From Purpureocillium takamizusanense (taxonomy: Eukaryota > Ascomycota > Sordariomycetes > Hypocreales > Ophiocordycipitaceae): DNA of 64,000 bases. Positions within the stretch are counted from its first letter, which is position 1, and each line of letters begins with the position of its first letter. Position numbers and translations under genes: made by a program. The stretch is taken from NCBI RefSeq assembly GCF_022605165.1, contig NC_063068.1, forward strand, positions 5,580,001 to 5,644,000. The letters are read 5' to 3'. Shown piece by piece: positions 12,180-24,238 of this stretch. A model generated the notes under the pieces. The model searched no databases. It was not told the origin of the DNA and worked only from the letters and a program-made list of their open reading frames with translations.

Positions 12180-13851
12180 TTACAGTTCGTCGTGCTCCTC
12201 CTTCTCCTCCTTGGCCTCCTTGGCCTCCTTGGTATCCTTGGCCTCCTCGGTGGCGGCGGGGGCGGCCTCCTCGGTGCCCTCCTCCTTGACAGAGACGCTG
12301 GCCTTGTACTTGCCGTTCTCCTTGATGAACTGGACGAGGTCCTCGACGGTGCGGGCGCCGCTGTAGGTGACGGGGGCGTCCTTGGCGCCGGCGGGGAAGA
12401 GCTTGATGGTGGGGAAGCCGGCAATCTCATCGGGGACATCGTTGGCGGTGGCATCGACCTTGGCGATGACAACCTTGTCCTTGAACTCGCTCTCGGCGTA
12501 GAGGCTGCCGAGCTGGTCGTACTTGGGGGCCAAAGCCTTGCAGTGGCCGCACCAGGGGGCGTAGAACTCAATGAGAACATCCTTCTTATCATCAAGGACG
12601 ACCTGGTCGTAGTTCTTGGCGACGACGACGGTGACGGGGCCGTCCTGCTTCTCGGGGATGGGCTCCGACTTGATGCTAGGCTCAATCTCGCCGGCGACGT
12701 ACCTCTTGACGAAGTCGTGGATGGTGTCGTGGGCGACCTCCAAGTCGTGGTGGAGGGGGAACTTGAGGTTCTTGACGGTGTCCTGGATGGCGAACGACGG
12801 GAACTTGTCGGTCTTGAGGTTGAGGTTGGCGGCGTGGGCACCGAACTGCTTGGCATCGATGGTGGCGAAGTTGATCTTGCCCTTGTGCTTCTCGGCGACA
12901 GGCTTCAGAGCCTTGCTCAGGGCGTCACGCTCCTCCTGGGTCTCGGCGAAGATATAAGCCAGAGGAATACCAGCCGACATGTAGCCGGCATAGGTCTCGG
13001 GGCCGACCTCGCCAACGAGAGGAGTGGCAGAGGTCTTTGCGAACTCGGTAATGGCTTCGACCTCGAACTTGGACTCGAACTTGTTCTTGCCCTCATCGAA
13101 GGTCTTGTAGAGGACGATGGAGGGGAACTTGACACCCTCGGCCTCGGCCACAGCGGCATCGTTGACACCACCAAAGAGGTAGTCATCACGGAGGGTCTCG
13201 GCGACCTTGGAGAAGGTCTCGTTGGAGGCCTTGTCGTCGGTGGCAATGTAGGCGACGAGGACGACCTTGTCGGCCGTCTTGAAGTCCTCGAGAGTGTCCT
13301 TGGTAAGGAGAGAGACGGCAGGGAGAGACTGCTTCACCATGTAGGAGTGAATGCTGAGTGAGGTTGTTAGCGACTTGGTTGCACGGGCCCCAATGTTGGC
13401 AGCACGATGGGCGACTTACGCATCAGCCTTGCGCTGGCCATTGTAGGGCTTGACGTCCTCGAGGCCGCGGAAGACCTTGAGCGTCGGGTAGCCCTCGACA
13501 CCGAACTCCTGGCAGAGGTCGGCCTCCTCGGTGCAGTCAACCTTGGCGAGCTTGATGTTCTTCTCCTTGAGGGAGGTGGCGGCCTCCTCGTACTCGGGGG
13601 CCAAAGCCTTGCAGTGACCGCACCAGGGGGCGAAGACTGGGAGCCCACGTTAGCCAATGCGGTGGGGTATGACAGCTTGGCGAAGCCAAGGGGGATAGAT
13701 ATGGAGGAGGCATACACTCTGCCAGAATAAGGTTGTTGGCCTTGACAAAGTCCTTGAATGTGTCCTTGGTGAGAGAGGCGACGTCCGACTCGGCCGTGGC
13801 AACGGCGGCGAAGGCGGCGATGATGCCGGCGGCGACGCGCTTCTGATGCAT
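12180..13851 (-). CDS. PDI1: Protein disulfide isomerase, ER luminal
   Basis: Catalyses formation and rearrangement of disulfide bonds in secretory proteins in the ER lumen. Three exons (13716-13851, 13420-13636, 12180-13353) give 508 residues. The first 20 residues form a signal peptide ([16 protein letters not shown]). The a domain has [16 protein letters not shown], followed by b and b' thioredoxin folds, and the a' domain has [17 protein letters not shown]. The protein ends in a Lys/Glu/Ala-rich acidic tail and the ER retrieval signal HDEL. Length and domain order (a-b-b'-a'-tail) are normal for fungal PDI. The donor after GAGT was chosen because it yields AEFFAPW. Unfolded-protein-response control is known for the family, but no element was identified here. 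Confidence 0.97.
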
Positions 13852-15956
13852 GATGGGCGCTTGTGGCGGGTACTATCAAGCAACAAACAAGGACGGGGGG
13901 GGAAGGTGAATGAAGGAGTCCTGCACAGCTGGTGAGAAGGCTGTCGAGGAGGACGATGGGGGATGGGGAGGAGAGGAACGACGGCAGATGTGAGGGCTGG
14001 GACGGGGAAGTTTTGTACTACGGGGTTGAGTCGCGGGATGGTCTCCCTGGGCTGGCGCATGGCAGGCGAGGCCAAGCGGCTGGTTCAATTGAACAAGTGT
14101 CCCCTTTGCCCCAGGGGGGGGGCCGCCCATCCGCAGTGGGGGCGTCAACGCGGGTAGCACTACTTCGAGAATGTACCGTGTGTACCTGGAGTCCACACCC
14201 GATCGCCGCTGTCAGCCTGCCGAGGGAGCCTCGTCAGGGACAAGGTACTTGCTTCGTGCATACGTACCTCTATGCGTACCCCGAAGCTGAATCTGGTACT
14301 TGTACATAGGTACCTGGCCATCTCGGGGTCTGCACCCACTGCCCCGCCAAGTACCTGGAGTGCGCGTGCGGGCTCCCTGGCGCTGACGACCGGGCGGCTC
14401 GGGCTGAGCCCATTGCAGCAATGCACGGAAGGGGCGACCTACGAACAGGAGCTACTACCCTAGTACCTTATACCTCTAGTACCTACCTTAAGGAACCTGC
14501 TAAAGCTTCGAGTGCCTTGTCTTGCTCACGGCCGTAGACGGTGGTACCTCGCCAAGCACATCATCGAGTAGCGTGGCAAAACGACAATGTGGTTGACTTG
14601 ACGAACCGGATGCCATCTCGCGCCGACTTTTGCTAGGGCGACCTTCGGGCCCAGCACCATTGCCGTGGTTGGCCTTGCTCTCGATGGGGTGGTGCCACGG
14701 CGCGCAGCCTCGTTCAGCTCCCGAGTAAGCCGGCCTTGCCTCCTGACAAATCGGCTTCCGCGAATCCTCAAGAGGATGCTCCATACGGCATCGTCCCCCG
14801 CCCGCCCGGCTGCCGTGTGCGACTTGGCATGCAATTTGACAAGGTGCCGGCCAGCTTTCGGTACTGTCCGCGGCGGGACAGAATACGTAGTACGAAGTGT
14901 GCTTACACCACAATGAAGACACGTCTCCTCTGTCTGGTTCAGTGAACGGGCTGCTGACGAAGGCGTTACGGAATCCGCAACCCCTTGATGGCCATGCGAG
15001 GTATGCGCGGTCGCTCTATGGAACAAGAACAAGGGGCTCTGGCACACACACGGCCGGAGCATTGACCAGCGGGCCTCCAGTGCCGAACTGATGGGCAATG
15101 AACGACAAACCCGGTCCACAATCGGCATGCTGATCCACGCGATGTCTCGCTAAGTACTAGCTGGCAGTCACTGTCAGGGCAGACTACCTACCTAGATGCC
15201 AGCTCCCTCGACGCGGCACGAACGACCCTCGCCGCTTCATACTAATCCACCACGTCGCTGCGACACTGGACGCCTGCAAATTACAAAGTACGGCGTGTCT
15301 AGTCCGGAACTCGTTGCTCTGTATTCATACCAGTGCTAGCTATCCTGCCTCTGCGCCCGCGCATAGACGTCGAAGGCAGGGCCTCACTCTGCACCATCGA
15401 TCTCAATCGACATGCGCGCATGCAGCTCAGTGGTTCGCTGAGGCGAAGTACATACTCTAGTATGTACGTGGCAGACAGTGCACCAATACAGCGCCGCACT
15501 AATCCCCCCGCCGTAGATTTGCTGCTGAGATGTGTGGCAGGGCAAAGGCACGGTCGGTTTCAATGATTCTATGAAGCAAGGCTTCCTCAATGTGACACAT
15601 TGGCCACGCATTGCGCGCCTGCGACGAGGCGCTAGCAAGTAGACAGAAAATCCCGATGCTAAATATGTCACGTCACTGTTCCTCGCAAGCGCGGGACCTG
15701 CGGCGGGTACTCGCGTTAGGACTGCCGAACCAATGACTTGGACGAATTCTAGCAGTTAGTAGGCTCCGCTTTTCATCAGCCTGAGCCTGCCATGTACCTC
15801 TCACAAGTCCTCTGCGACTCCAATTCGCCGGATTTTTTTTCCCTGCTCACGATATCGACTCATTGTCGAACCAGTGTTGCATCTCATCGCCCAGCTGCCC
15901 GAATCATTGTCGCCGCCATCTCGTCATACATCTAGGCATTCGCTTACCTGGCGGCA
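13852..15956. other. Intergenic region between the divergent PDI and ADE2 genes
   Basis: This holds the promoters of PDI (-) and ADE2 (+). Between 14160 and 14500 it is dense in GTACCT/AGGTAC-type words. A near-copy of the 9-mer (TACGAAGTG) lies at 14891. A T8 run at about 15833 sits in the ADE2 leader. No convincing gene was found; the ORF at 14526-15128 has no family features. Confidence 0.55.
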
Positions 15957-17842
15957 ATGGGCAAGACGCCGGTCATTGGGCTGCTTGGCGGCGGCCAGCT
16001 CGGTCGCATGCTGTGCGAGGCGGCTGGCCCCCTCGGCTACGACATCGCCGTCCTGGACGAGGCCGGCTGCCCCGCCAAGCAGATCAACGCCAACGACAAG
16101 CATGTCACGGGCTCCTTCAAGGACGCTGCCAAGGTCAGAGAGCTGGCGTCTCGATGCGACGTTCTCACTGTCGAGATCGAGCATGTCAACACCGAGGTCC
16201 TCGAGGAGATTGCGACAAAGGGAGTCCGCACGCACTCGGGCGAGCTGCGCAAGGTGCCTGTTCACCCGTCATGGCGCACTCTGCGACTGGTGCAGGACAA
16301 GTTTGCCCAAAAGGAGCATTTTCACGCTGCCGGCGTGCCCATTGCGCCGCAAATGGCCCTCGGCGACGGCGAGCTCCTGCCGCAGTCGCTCAAGGAGGCC
16401 TATCAAAAATTCGGCTTCCCCTTCATGATCAAGGCGCGCAAGGGGTCCTACGACGGCCGGGGCAACTTCAAGGTCAACGGACCGGAGGACTTTGAGGAGG
16501 TGGTCAAGGCCCTGGGCAAGCTGCCCTTGTACGCCGAGAAGTGGGTGCCGTTTGCCATGGAGCTCGCCGTCATGGTGATCCGCACCGAGGATGACGCGGG
16601 CAACTGCACGGGCGTCTACTCCTATCCTACGGTTGAGACGGTGCACGAGGACGACGTTTGCAAGACTGTCCTGATGCCGCCGCGCAAGGTCGACGGTGCG
16701 GTCTGCGCCCAGGCCCAAAACGTGGCTCAGGAGGTCATCAAGAGCCTCTGGGGGCGCGGCGTCTTCGCGGTCGAAATGTTCCTGCTCCAGGACGGTACGG
16801 CTTTCAAGTGCCATCCCCCATCCCCCGTCCATTGAGCTCACGCGTTTCAGGTACCATCATGGTCAACGAGGTGGCGCCTCGACCTCACAACTCGGGCCAC
16901 TACACGATCGAGGCCGTGCCCTACCTGTCGCAGTACAAGGCGCAGCTCCACGCCATCATGGACATTGTGCCCGGCAACATGCAGCTCGTCCCTCGCTGCT
17001 CGCAGGCCATCATGCTCAACATCCTGGGCGGCGCCGCGCCCGAGTCTCACGACAAGCTGGTGCGCCTGACGGAGACGGAGTATATCCGCGGCACGGACGT
17101 CTATCTGCACCTGTACGGCAAGGCGTCTAAGCCGGGCCGCAAAATTGGCCACATCACCTTTACCACGCCCTCGGCCGACGTCGACCTGGAGGCGACAATC
17201 GCGCCGTTTGTCAATGAGGTGGACCTGATGCGGAAGCAGCGCTTGAGCGCGTCGTCAGCCCAGCTGCGCCCGACGGTGGCGCCCGAGGCCAACAGGAAGA
17301 CGAGCTCGCGCGACCCCACCGCACCGCTTGTCGTCGTCACCATGGGCTCCGACTCGGACCTGTCGGTGCTGACCGCCGGCCTTGACATTTTGGAGAAGTT
17401 CGAGGTGCCGTACGACTGCACCATCACGTCGGCACACCGGACGCCGGCGCGGATGACGGAGCTGGCCAACGCGGCGGCGGCCCGGGGCATCAAAGTGCTT
17501 ATCGCGGCGGCGGGCGGGGCGGCGCACCTGCCGGGCATGCTCGCGTCGGAGACGACGGTGCCCGTCATCGGCGTGCCGGTCAAGGCGACGCACCTGGACG
17601 GCAACGACTCGCTGTTGAGCATCGTGCAGATGCCGCGGGGCATCCCCGTCGCGACGGTGGGCATCAATAACTCGACCAACGCGGCGCTCCTCGCGGTGCG
17701 CATGCTCGGTTCTCACTACCCCGAGTACCGCGAAAAGATGGCGCAGTACATGGAGAGCATGAAGGTCGAGGTCGAGGGCAAGGCGGCCAAGCTGGAAGAG
17801 GTGGGTTACCAGGCATACCTGGCGGACAAGGCCAAGAAATAG
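15957..17842 (+). CDS. ADE2: Phosphoribosylaminoimidazole carboxylase (PurK-PurE fusion)
   Basis: Carries out the carboxylation step of de novo purine synthesis, converting AIR to CAIR. Two exons, 15957-16794 and 16851-17842, encode 609 residues. The first ~385 residues are an ATP-grasp PurK-type module, opening IGLLGGGQLGRML and containing FGFPFMIKARKGSYDGRGN. The last ~165 residues are a PurE module with VVVTMGSDSDLSVL, SAHRTPARM, GGAAHLPGM and ATVGINNSTNAALLA. The intron splits GDG from TIMVNEVAPRPHNSGHYT, the conserved PurK motif. Length matches fungal ADE2 (about 570-620). In yeasts loss of this enzyme gives red pigment. It converges on the OYE gene, with stop codons 187 bp apart. Confidence 0.97.
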
Positions 17843-18029
17843 AGTCGCGCGAGTGACACAAAGAAGAAACGCGTTTACGGATGACCATTTTGTCCTGTGT
17901 CGTCTGTCCTTTGCACGCTCCGCTGATGACCATGGCGTTGTCCTATTTACTATCAAGTTGTCTCACGCTATATGATTGCCACCCGCTCAAGGCCCCCTTT
18001 TCGGAACGCTCGCCCACCGACCGACCACA

Positions 18030-19401
18030 TTACAACTTGAAGGCGTCTTGCACCTCTTTGGGCTCGGCCCGGTGGTACTGGTTGGGCCACTTGACGGGCA
18101 CGCCTAGCTCGTGCGCGGCATGCAGGACGAACTGGGGGTCGCGCAGGAACTGCTTCGCGGCGAGGGCCAGGTCGGCCGACTGCTCGGGCCCCTCCTGAAC
18201 GACGTCCCGGGCGAAGGCGGCGTCGTCGATGCCACCGACGGCGGCGACGAGGAGGGGGCTGCCCTCGTCGCGGAGGGCGGTGCGGATGCGCCGGGCCAGG
18301 TCGGTCTGGTAGGTGCGGGAGCGCTCGATGCGCTGCCTGGGGTTGTTGCCGCCGCTGCTGACGTCGAGGACGTCGACGCCCCAGCCCGGCAGCAGGCGGG
18401 CGAGGCGCAGGCTCTGCTCGAGGTCCCACGAAGGGGCGCCCGCCCACTCCATCCACTCGGTGGCCGAGATGCGCACCCACAGCGGCATGTCGGCTGGGAT
18501 GACGGCGCGGACGGCGGCGACGACCTCGCGCAGGAAGCGCGTGCGGTTCTCGAAGCTGCCGCCGTAGTCGTCGGTGCGTTGCTGGAGGATGGGGTTAGCG
18601 GTGATGAGGGACTTGCCTCTTCTCTGAGAGAGAGCCCGCGTGGGCGAAGATGGCGGTGATGGTTCGCGGGGTGAGTTGGGGCTAACTTACGTTGGACAGC
18701 GGAGACAGGAAGCTCGTGATGAGGTAGCCGTGGGCGCCGTGAATCTCGACAACGTCAAAACCCGCGGCGACGGCCCGCGCCGCCGCGTCGGCAAAGGACT
18801 TGACCAGGCCGCGGATCTCGTCGACGGTAAGCTCGCGCGGCGGCGCCCAGTCCTCGGAGTACGGGACGGCGCTGGGGCCGACGACGTCGCCGGGCCACCC
18901 GCCGTGGGCCTCGTCGGCGAGGACCCTGCCCGCGGCGCCGGCGATCCAGGGCGCGAGGGTGCTGGCCTTGCGGCCCGCGTGGGCGATCTGGATGGCGGCC
19001 TTGCCGCCCTGGCTGTGGACGAAGTCGACGACGCGGCGTAGGGGCGCGACGTGCGAGTCGGCCCAGACGCCGGCGTCCTGCGGGGAGATGCGGCCGCGGG
19101 GCTCGACGGCCGAGGCCTCGACGACGACGAGGGCGGCGCCCCCGAGGGCGAACTGGCCCAGGTGCACGAGGTGGTAGTCGGTCAGGTGGCCATCGGGGTC
19201 GGCCGAGTACTGGCACATGGGGCTGACGACCCAGCGGTTGGGCAGCTCGACGGAGCGCATGCGCAGCGGCGTGTAGAGCGTCGGCGTCGGCGTGGCGGCC
19301 GAGGCGCGGGGTTCGGCGGCCGTCCCCGGCGGGGGCTCTTGTGCGGGCGTGTAGAAGGGCACGCCGGCCTGGGCCTTGTTGCGGAGGTCGAAGCGGCCCA
19401 T
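18030..19401 (-). CDS. NADH:flavin oxidoreductase, old yellow enzyme family (YqjM-like)
   Basis: FMN-dependent ene-reductase of the old yellow enzyme family; the physiological substrate cannot be told from sequence. Two exons, 18691-19401 and 18030-18581, encode 420 residues in a TIM-barrel layout. Motifs in order are NRWVVSPMCQYSA, with the Cys that marks YqjM-type enzymes, IQIAHAGRKAS, EIHGAHGYL (paired catalytic His), FLSPLSN joined across the intron to QRTDDYGGSFENR, and MPLWVRISATEW. The acceptor at 18582 restores the conserved SPLSNQRTD sequence exactly. The protein is cytosolic, with no signal peptide. The C-terminus reads QYHRAEPKEVQDAFKL. Family members reduce activated alkenes and some xenobiotics. 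Confidence 0.93.
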
Positions 19402-21619
19402 GGTGGTGGTGGCGGCGGCGGAAGGATTGCTGCCGGTGTGCCGCGCGGATGTGTGTGTATATGTGTGTCTGTACTTGGTATGGATGAAGCTATCGCGAAC
19501 CGACACGGCGGGGGTTCTTGGTCTTTGGTCTCGGGTGTATGCGCAAGTCACCCCCGCAACGGGAAAGGCACAAAGAGACAGGCGGAGGGGGAGGAGCAGG
19601 GTGTAGCGCTGCCGTGCGTCTTTCTACGTATGTACTTGCTTGCGCCCACGCCGCGTCTTCCTTCAAGATGGTGATGATGACGACGGCGACGGCAGAAGAG
19701 CTGGTGTTTTAAAACCCCCCTTTTTTTATCGCCTGCAAAGCAACGCACCGAGACCGGGCCGGATTATAAATTCAAAAAGAAAGTGATTGCGTCGTCGCCA
19801 CTAGCACGGCGCAGCGATAGCGCCCACCCCGCCGCGCCTCAGGTCGCGCGTGCTGCTATTGCTGCTGATGCCGCTACTACTACCTGCTAGTAGTGGTAGT
19901 GGTAGGTAGCGTTGTAGCAGTCCCCCCCCCCTCGGCGTAAGCGGCATGCCCGTGTGTGCTTGACAAGCGGTGGAGGAGGGGGCATCGATGGCATCACCGG
20001 GTCGGGGGGGGGAGGGGGAGGAGATTGAGGAGGAGGGGCAAACAGTGGCCTTGCCCCTCTCCCTCTCCCGTCCCCCCCCCCTCCGCCCCCTGACGAAAAG
20101 GGAGCTAAAGAAAGACGGGTAAACGCAAGCTGTCCAACGTCAATGGGCCAAACGAAAACAACCGGGACCCTGGAAGATACAAGCAAAGCGCCCTGGAATC
20201 CGAGCGGTGTCGTTGGATGGAATTGACATGTAGGTAAGTAAGCAAGCGTGGCGTCGCTCTAGGGTGGCTGTAAAGAAATGCAAATTTCAGGGGACCAAAG
20301 TTTTTGTATCCGGATTGTTCCCGTCCCGCGGCATGACGACGTCCTGCCTGGTGGTTGCCGACGAGAGCACTGCACGCGCACCGCACCCTCTCGATTCCGT
20401 ACTATCTTACCTTGGTACTGCCGAAGGTAAGGTAGGTAGGTAGGATTGAACCCTAGCCACTTCGTACTTGACGCACGTGAGGAACGGCACATTCCTACTA
20501 CCCAGGGGTTACACCGTACCGTGGCATCGTATCTTATGCTCGCTCTTCCTCTATTGACTACCACTCACTCAATGACTCGCCCACGTCCCACCGAGGTATC
20601 CTTTTGGACCTGATGGCCGCGCATGCTCGTAGGTTGCATTGCTTACTTTACCACTGGCCAGCAAGGACTTGCGCGGCGAGCAGCAGCCGCAGTCAGCTCG
20701 GACCAGGCAGGGTCGCCCGGGTTCTCAAGGCCCATGACAGCGCACCCGTGTAGACTGCAACTCGTGCCAGAATGACGACCTGGCGGCCCGTCCGAATGAC
20801 GAGAGAAAAATTGCCCTGGTGCACGATGCGAAACCGGCATTGTGCCTTTGGGCATTAGAGCTCCCCCCTTCCCCCTAAGGCCTCATGGGTGTCCCATCCT
20901 CTGAAATAATCAAGTCTTTTTTTCTTTTCAACTCCAAGGAAACGGCCAACCGACGTAGATGCTTGATATATATTTTATTCCAGATTCTCAAGGGGGTACT
21001 CACAACTGTCGTAAAGCAGGAAAACGCCTTTGGCCACCCTACCTACACCTGCGTTCAATAATGGCTCAGGCGCGATCGAGATAGCTGCACGGGCGCAACA
21101 TGGCCTGAGCGGTAGTTATGCCTGTGAGGAGGACGGACACGGCCAGAGAGAGCCCCTGACAAAAGTGCGGCAATTCTCGTTTTTCCATTAATAAGAGCCG
21201 AGTCGCGTTTCGGGACGGCCTAGAAGGATGAATGATGCTTCCAAAGCAAGGATGGACGTAAAAATTATGACATGGTGACCATGTCGAGTTGCTCATGCCA
21301 ACGGCACGACCTCCAACTACTAAAGCAAGCAAGCAAGCAATTCAGTCGGCACGGCGGGCGTGAGGCAATGTCGGCTCGAGTCAAATAATAACCGTGCCTC
21401 GCCCGCAAAACCCAAGACTGCATGCAATTCTCTTCCTTCCACTTTCGCCGAGGCAACCGACGACGCTCAACCCATATATCCAGGAGAGGGGGCAAGTTTC
21501 TGCCTGCCCGCCTGCCCGCCATCATCTACCACTGTACTTGCGCCTTCCGCATCGCCAACCCATTAGAAAGGAGTAAAAGGGAGGGGAGGGATAGAAGGGG
21601 GAAACAACAAAAGAACAAA
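19402..21619. other. Intergenic region
   Basis: Promoter of the OYE gene (-) at the left and of the Pro/Gln-repeat gene (+) at the right. It contains C and G runs near 19921-19932 and 20000-20090, a TAG/GTA triplet-rich stretch at about 19880-19915, GGTAGGTA repeats at 20424-20445, and ACTTCGTAC at 20459-20467. No gene was recognised. Confidence 0.55.
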
Positions 21620-22581
21620 ATGAACTCCCAGCCTTACGGGGAGGACAGACCAGTACGCCATCCCGCCGCGCGTGCGTGGTTCTTGAATCCGTGGGAGGAG
21701 ATACCACAGGAAGCATTCCAGGCTTTCACGGCGGATTGGAACAAAGCGTCGACGAAGGTGTTTATGGCTGGCGTAGGTTCCCCCTTCCCCATCCCCATCC
21801 CCATCCCCTGCCGTCTTCCCAACAGTGTGTTTCTTTTTGTGTGTGTTGTTTGATCCTTGCTTTTGGGTTTTGGCTGACGTGCGCGCGCACCTCATCTCCT
21901 GTCGCGCCGGCTCTAAAGATCTGCAACGCCCAGTGCCAGACGTGCGAAATCGACATTGAAAAGCACGGGATAGTAGACCAGGTTCAAGACCTTATTCAGC
22001 TCGGCCTGCCGACGTATTTCATGGCCAAGTGTCGACATTACACCCCGGTGAGTTTGCATGCCATTGCTCTCTAACTCGCATGGGCCTCGGCGCTGATGGA
22101 ATTCCCCCCGAGGGGGGGGACGAAACAGTGCCTTGGAGACGGAAGAACGTGCGCGTGGCACAGTTGGCGGCTCGACGGTGCCGATTGCCAGCCGCCTGCG
22201 GGCATACTGGGGTATGGATTCATGGTTCCGGCAGCACAGCGACCGCCTCTGCCACCGCAGCAGAACCAGCCTCTACCACCGCAGCAGAACCAGCCTCGGC
22301 CACCGCAGCAGAACCAGCCTTGTTGGCCACCGCAGCAGCACCAGCCTTGGCCACCGCAGCAGCCGCCGCCGCAGCCGCCGCCGCAGCCGCCATCGCGCAT
22401 AGAGCGGACACACATCAAACATGGCTGGGTCGAATACACCCGTTTCAAGGGCGATGCTCTTGAGGTCATTTGCGACCCCAACGGGAACTGGATATCTCTC
22501 CGTCGACCCCATGGTAGGCCCGGCCCTCCGCCTCCCGGCTCTGCGCCGCCCGGCCCCCCGCCCGGGGCTCAGCGGTACTAG
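21620..22581 (+). CDS. Unrecognised protein with Pro/Gln octapeptide repeats
   Basis: Three exons are proposed: 21620-21772, 21919-22047 and 22192-22581, giving 223 residues with canonical borders and no frame conflict. Exon 1 encodes an N-terminal region rich in aromatic residues (ARAWFLNPWEEIPQEAF). Exon 2 encodes a Cys-containing segment, ICNAQCQTCEIDIEKHG, followed by a predicted helix. Exon 3 has a tandem repeat of the octapeptide PLPPQQNQ and variants (about five units) running into a Pro/Gln tract. A short folded-looking block (GWVEYTRFKGDALEVICDP) follows, then a Pro/Gly-rich tail. There is no signal peptide or membrane segment. I do not recognise a family. The third-exon acceptor is the least certain border. 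Confidence 0.5.
22238..22392 (+). repeat. 24-bp coding minisatellite (PLPPQQNQ units)
   Basis: About five head-to-tail copies of a 24-bp unit built on CCACCGCAGCAGAACCAGCC lie within the third exon of the unrecognised gene. The last units degrade into CCGCCGCAG repeats encoding PPQ. The copies differ at the first residue (Leu, Arg, Trp) and one replaces Asn with His. This suggests in-frame expansion by slippage followed by point changes. Confidence 0.85.
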
Positions 22582-24238
22582 TACTAAGTTACCTAGGTGC
22601 TTACTGCTGGCGAAACGGGGAGGGGGAGGGGGGGGGGGGGGCGTCACGAGACTGCGAGCGCCGTTACGTTTGTTCGTTCCAATGTGTGGTTTTTCGTTGC
22701 TTTTGGGCTCTTAGTAACTTCAGTACGCCGACCGATAAGGAGGAGAGGGAGGCGGGGTGGGGGGGGCCAAGGAGGGAAATAAATCATTCAACATGGTTTT
22801 TCTCTCGCGCGCCCGCCGGGTCTGGCTTTCTGTGATGCTGCCCCGGGGGGTTGATGGGAGAGAGAGAGAGAGAGAGGGACGGGACGGGCCGCCGGAAGGA
22901 ACAGGGATTACGTTTGTAAGAGGAAAGCTCTCGGTTAGGAATGGACAAATGTCGTTATTGGAAACCCCCCAAAAAATAAGAAGAAAAAAAACCAAAGGAA
23001 AAAAAAACACAGGGCAACAGGCAGCGAGCGATACGTAGAACAACTGTGTTTTTGTTCTCGAAACGCTACTAACCGACTATAGATACCGTGCCCAATAGGG
23101 CCTTGCATTAGTACTAGACTTGATCGTAAACGACGACATGCCCGTCTCTTCACCAGATGCGAAACTCAACTACTAAAGGTGCAACTATTGTACTACCCTT
23201 AGTGGTATGGCACCTTCTTGAACCCCTCCTCCTCCCCTCACAGCCAAAACGTCACTGCCCAGGTACCCAGCCAATGACCGCGTCGCTAATTTCCCCGCAT
23301 CGCGACCATGCGCGTGCTAGCCCAGGGTACAAGGTACAGGTACGTAGCTAGACTGAACCCTCCCCCCCCCCCCCCCTTCCTCCATGCGTCCAGTCCAGCC
23401 TTATAATGTAGTCCCCCCCCTCCCCGCGCAGCCATCATGTATTAAAGGGGTTGCCGTCGCCCTGCCTGCCGGCCCCTTCTCCAACGGTTTTTCTCCTCTT
23501 GCGCCCGCACCTCATCCATGGACATCTCCTCACCATCTCTCAAGCCACGTATATTCATACCAGCGGCGTCTTCGTCAAGGGAATACAAAGGCAATTCTAG
23601 CTCTGCCTTGTGCACTAAACTGAGCCTGGGAAAACCAAGTCCTTGGCAGTCTGAAGTCTTCATCTTGTGGGAAAAGGCATCGGCCTGGCCTCTAGGGGCT
23701 GGCTTTGGGGTACCGGCACTGGCTCCCGCCTCTGCACTCCGGCTCTCTCGTGACTGCTGGTTGCATAGAGAATCTGTGTAACAGCAATCCCGGAGAAGGG
23801 GCGGGAGCCGGTCAGGCATGGCACAGCATTTTGGTCTTCTTACAACTGGCCGCGCCCAAAGCACAGAACGTGGCCCACAGGATTTCTTCCGGAACTGCGT
23901 TTTCCAAGGCATGAGCAGGCTCCGAGCGGGACAAGAAACATATTCAGTCTTCTTGTATCAAGTACATACACGTCTAACTGCCATCTCCTGCAGAGATCCG
24001 ACGTCTATCTGTGCGACGACGCGCCAGTCTCGGCGGCCATTCGTCTCCCTGTGCTACAAAATCAGGCTCGATAAGCAAGGCTCCGCTGACGAGAGCGTGC
24101 CGGGGGAAATTTTTGGGGAATCCCATCCGTCTAGTCTACATGTCGCCTCCATCTCCGGGTGTGGTGTCTATCGCGCCTCGTCGTCCCCGCCCGCCACCGC
24201 TTCTCGATCCAGCCACGACTCGCGCCCTCAGGTCCACC
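22582..24238. other. Intergenic region between convergent genes
   Basis: 3' flanks of the Pro/Gln-repeat gene (+) and cytochrome c peroxidase (-). It holds long G runs at 22618-22642 and 22754-22770, a GA run at 22860-22876, A-rich DNA at 22970-23010 and a C run near 23362-23376. The ORF at 23442-23912 (-) has no family features and was not accepted. Confidence 0.55.

Noticed and set aside
12192..13361. 389-codon ORF on the + strand
   Set aside because: It lies exactly antisense to PDI exon 3. Its Leu/Val/Gly-rich composition is what GC-biased codons of a charged protein give on the opposite strand.
14526..15128. 200-codon - strand ORF between PDI and ADE2
   Set aside because: No family features; lies in promoter DNA dense in GTAC words.
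22238..22392. Tandem repeat considered as a CRISPR-like array
   Set aside because: Units are contiguous and in frame within an exon, with no spacers, in a eukaryotic genome.
23442..23912. 156-codon - strand ORF with ATG
   Set aside because: Several Cys and a charged tail, but no recognisable motif, no splice context and no neighbour support.
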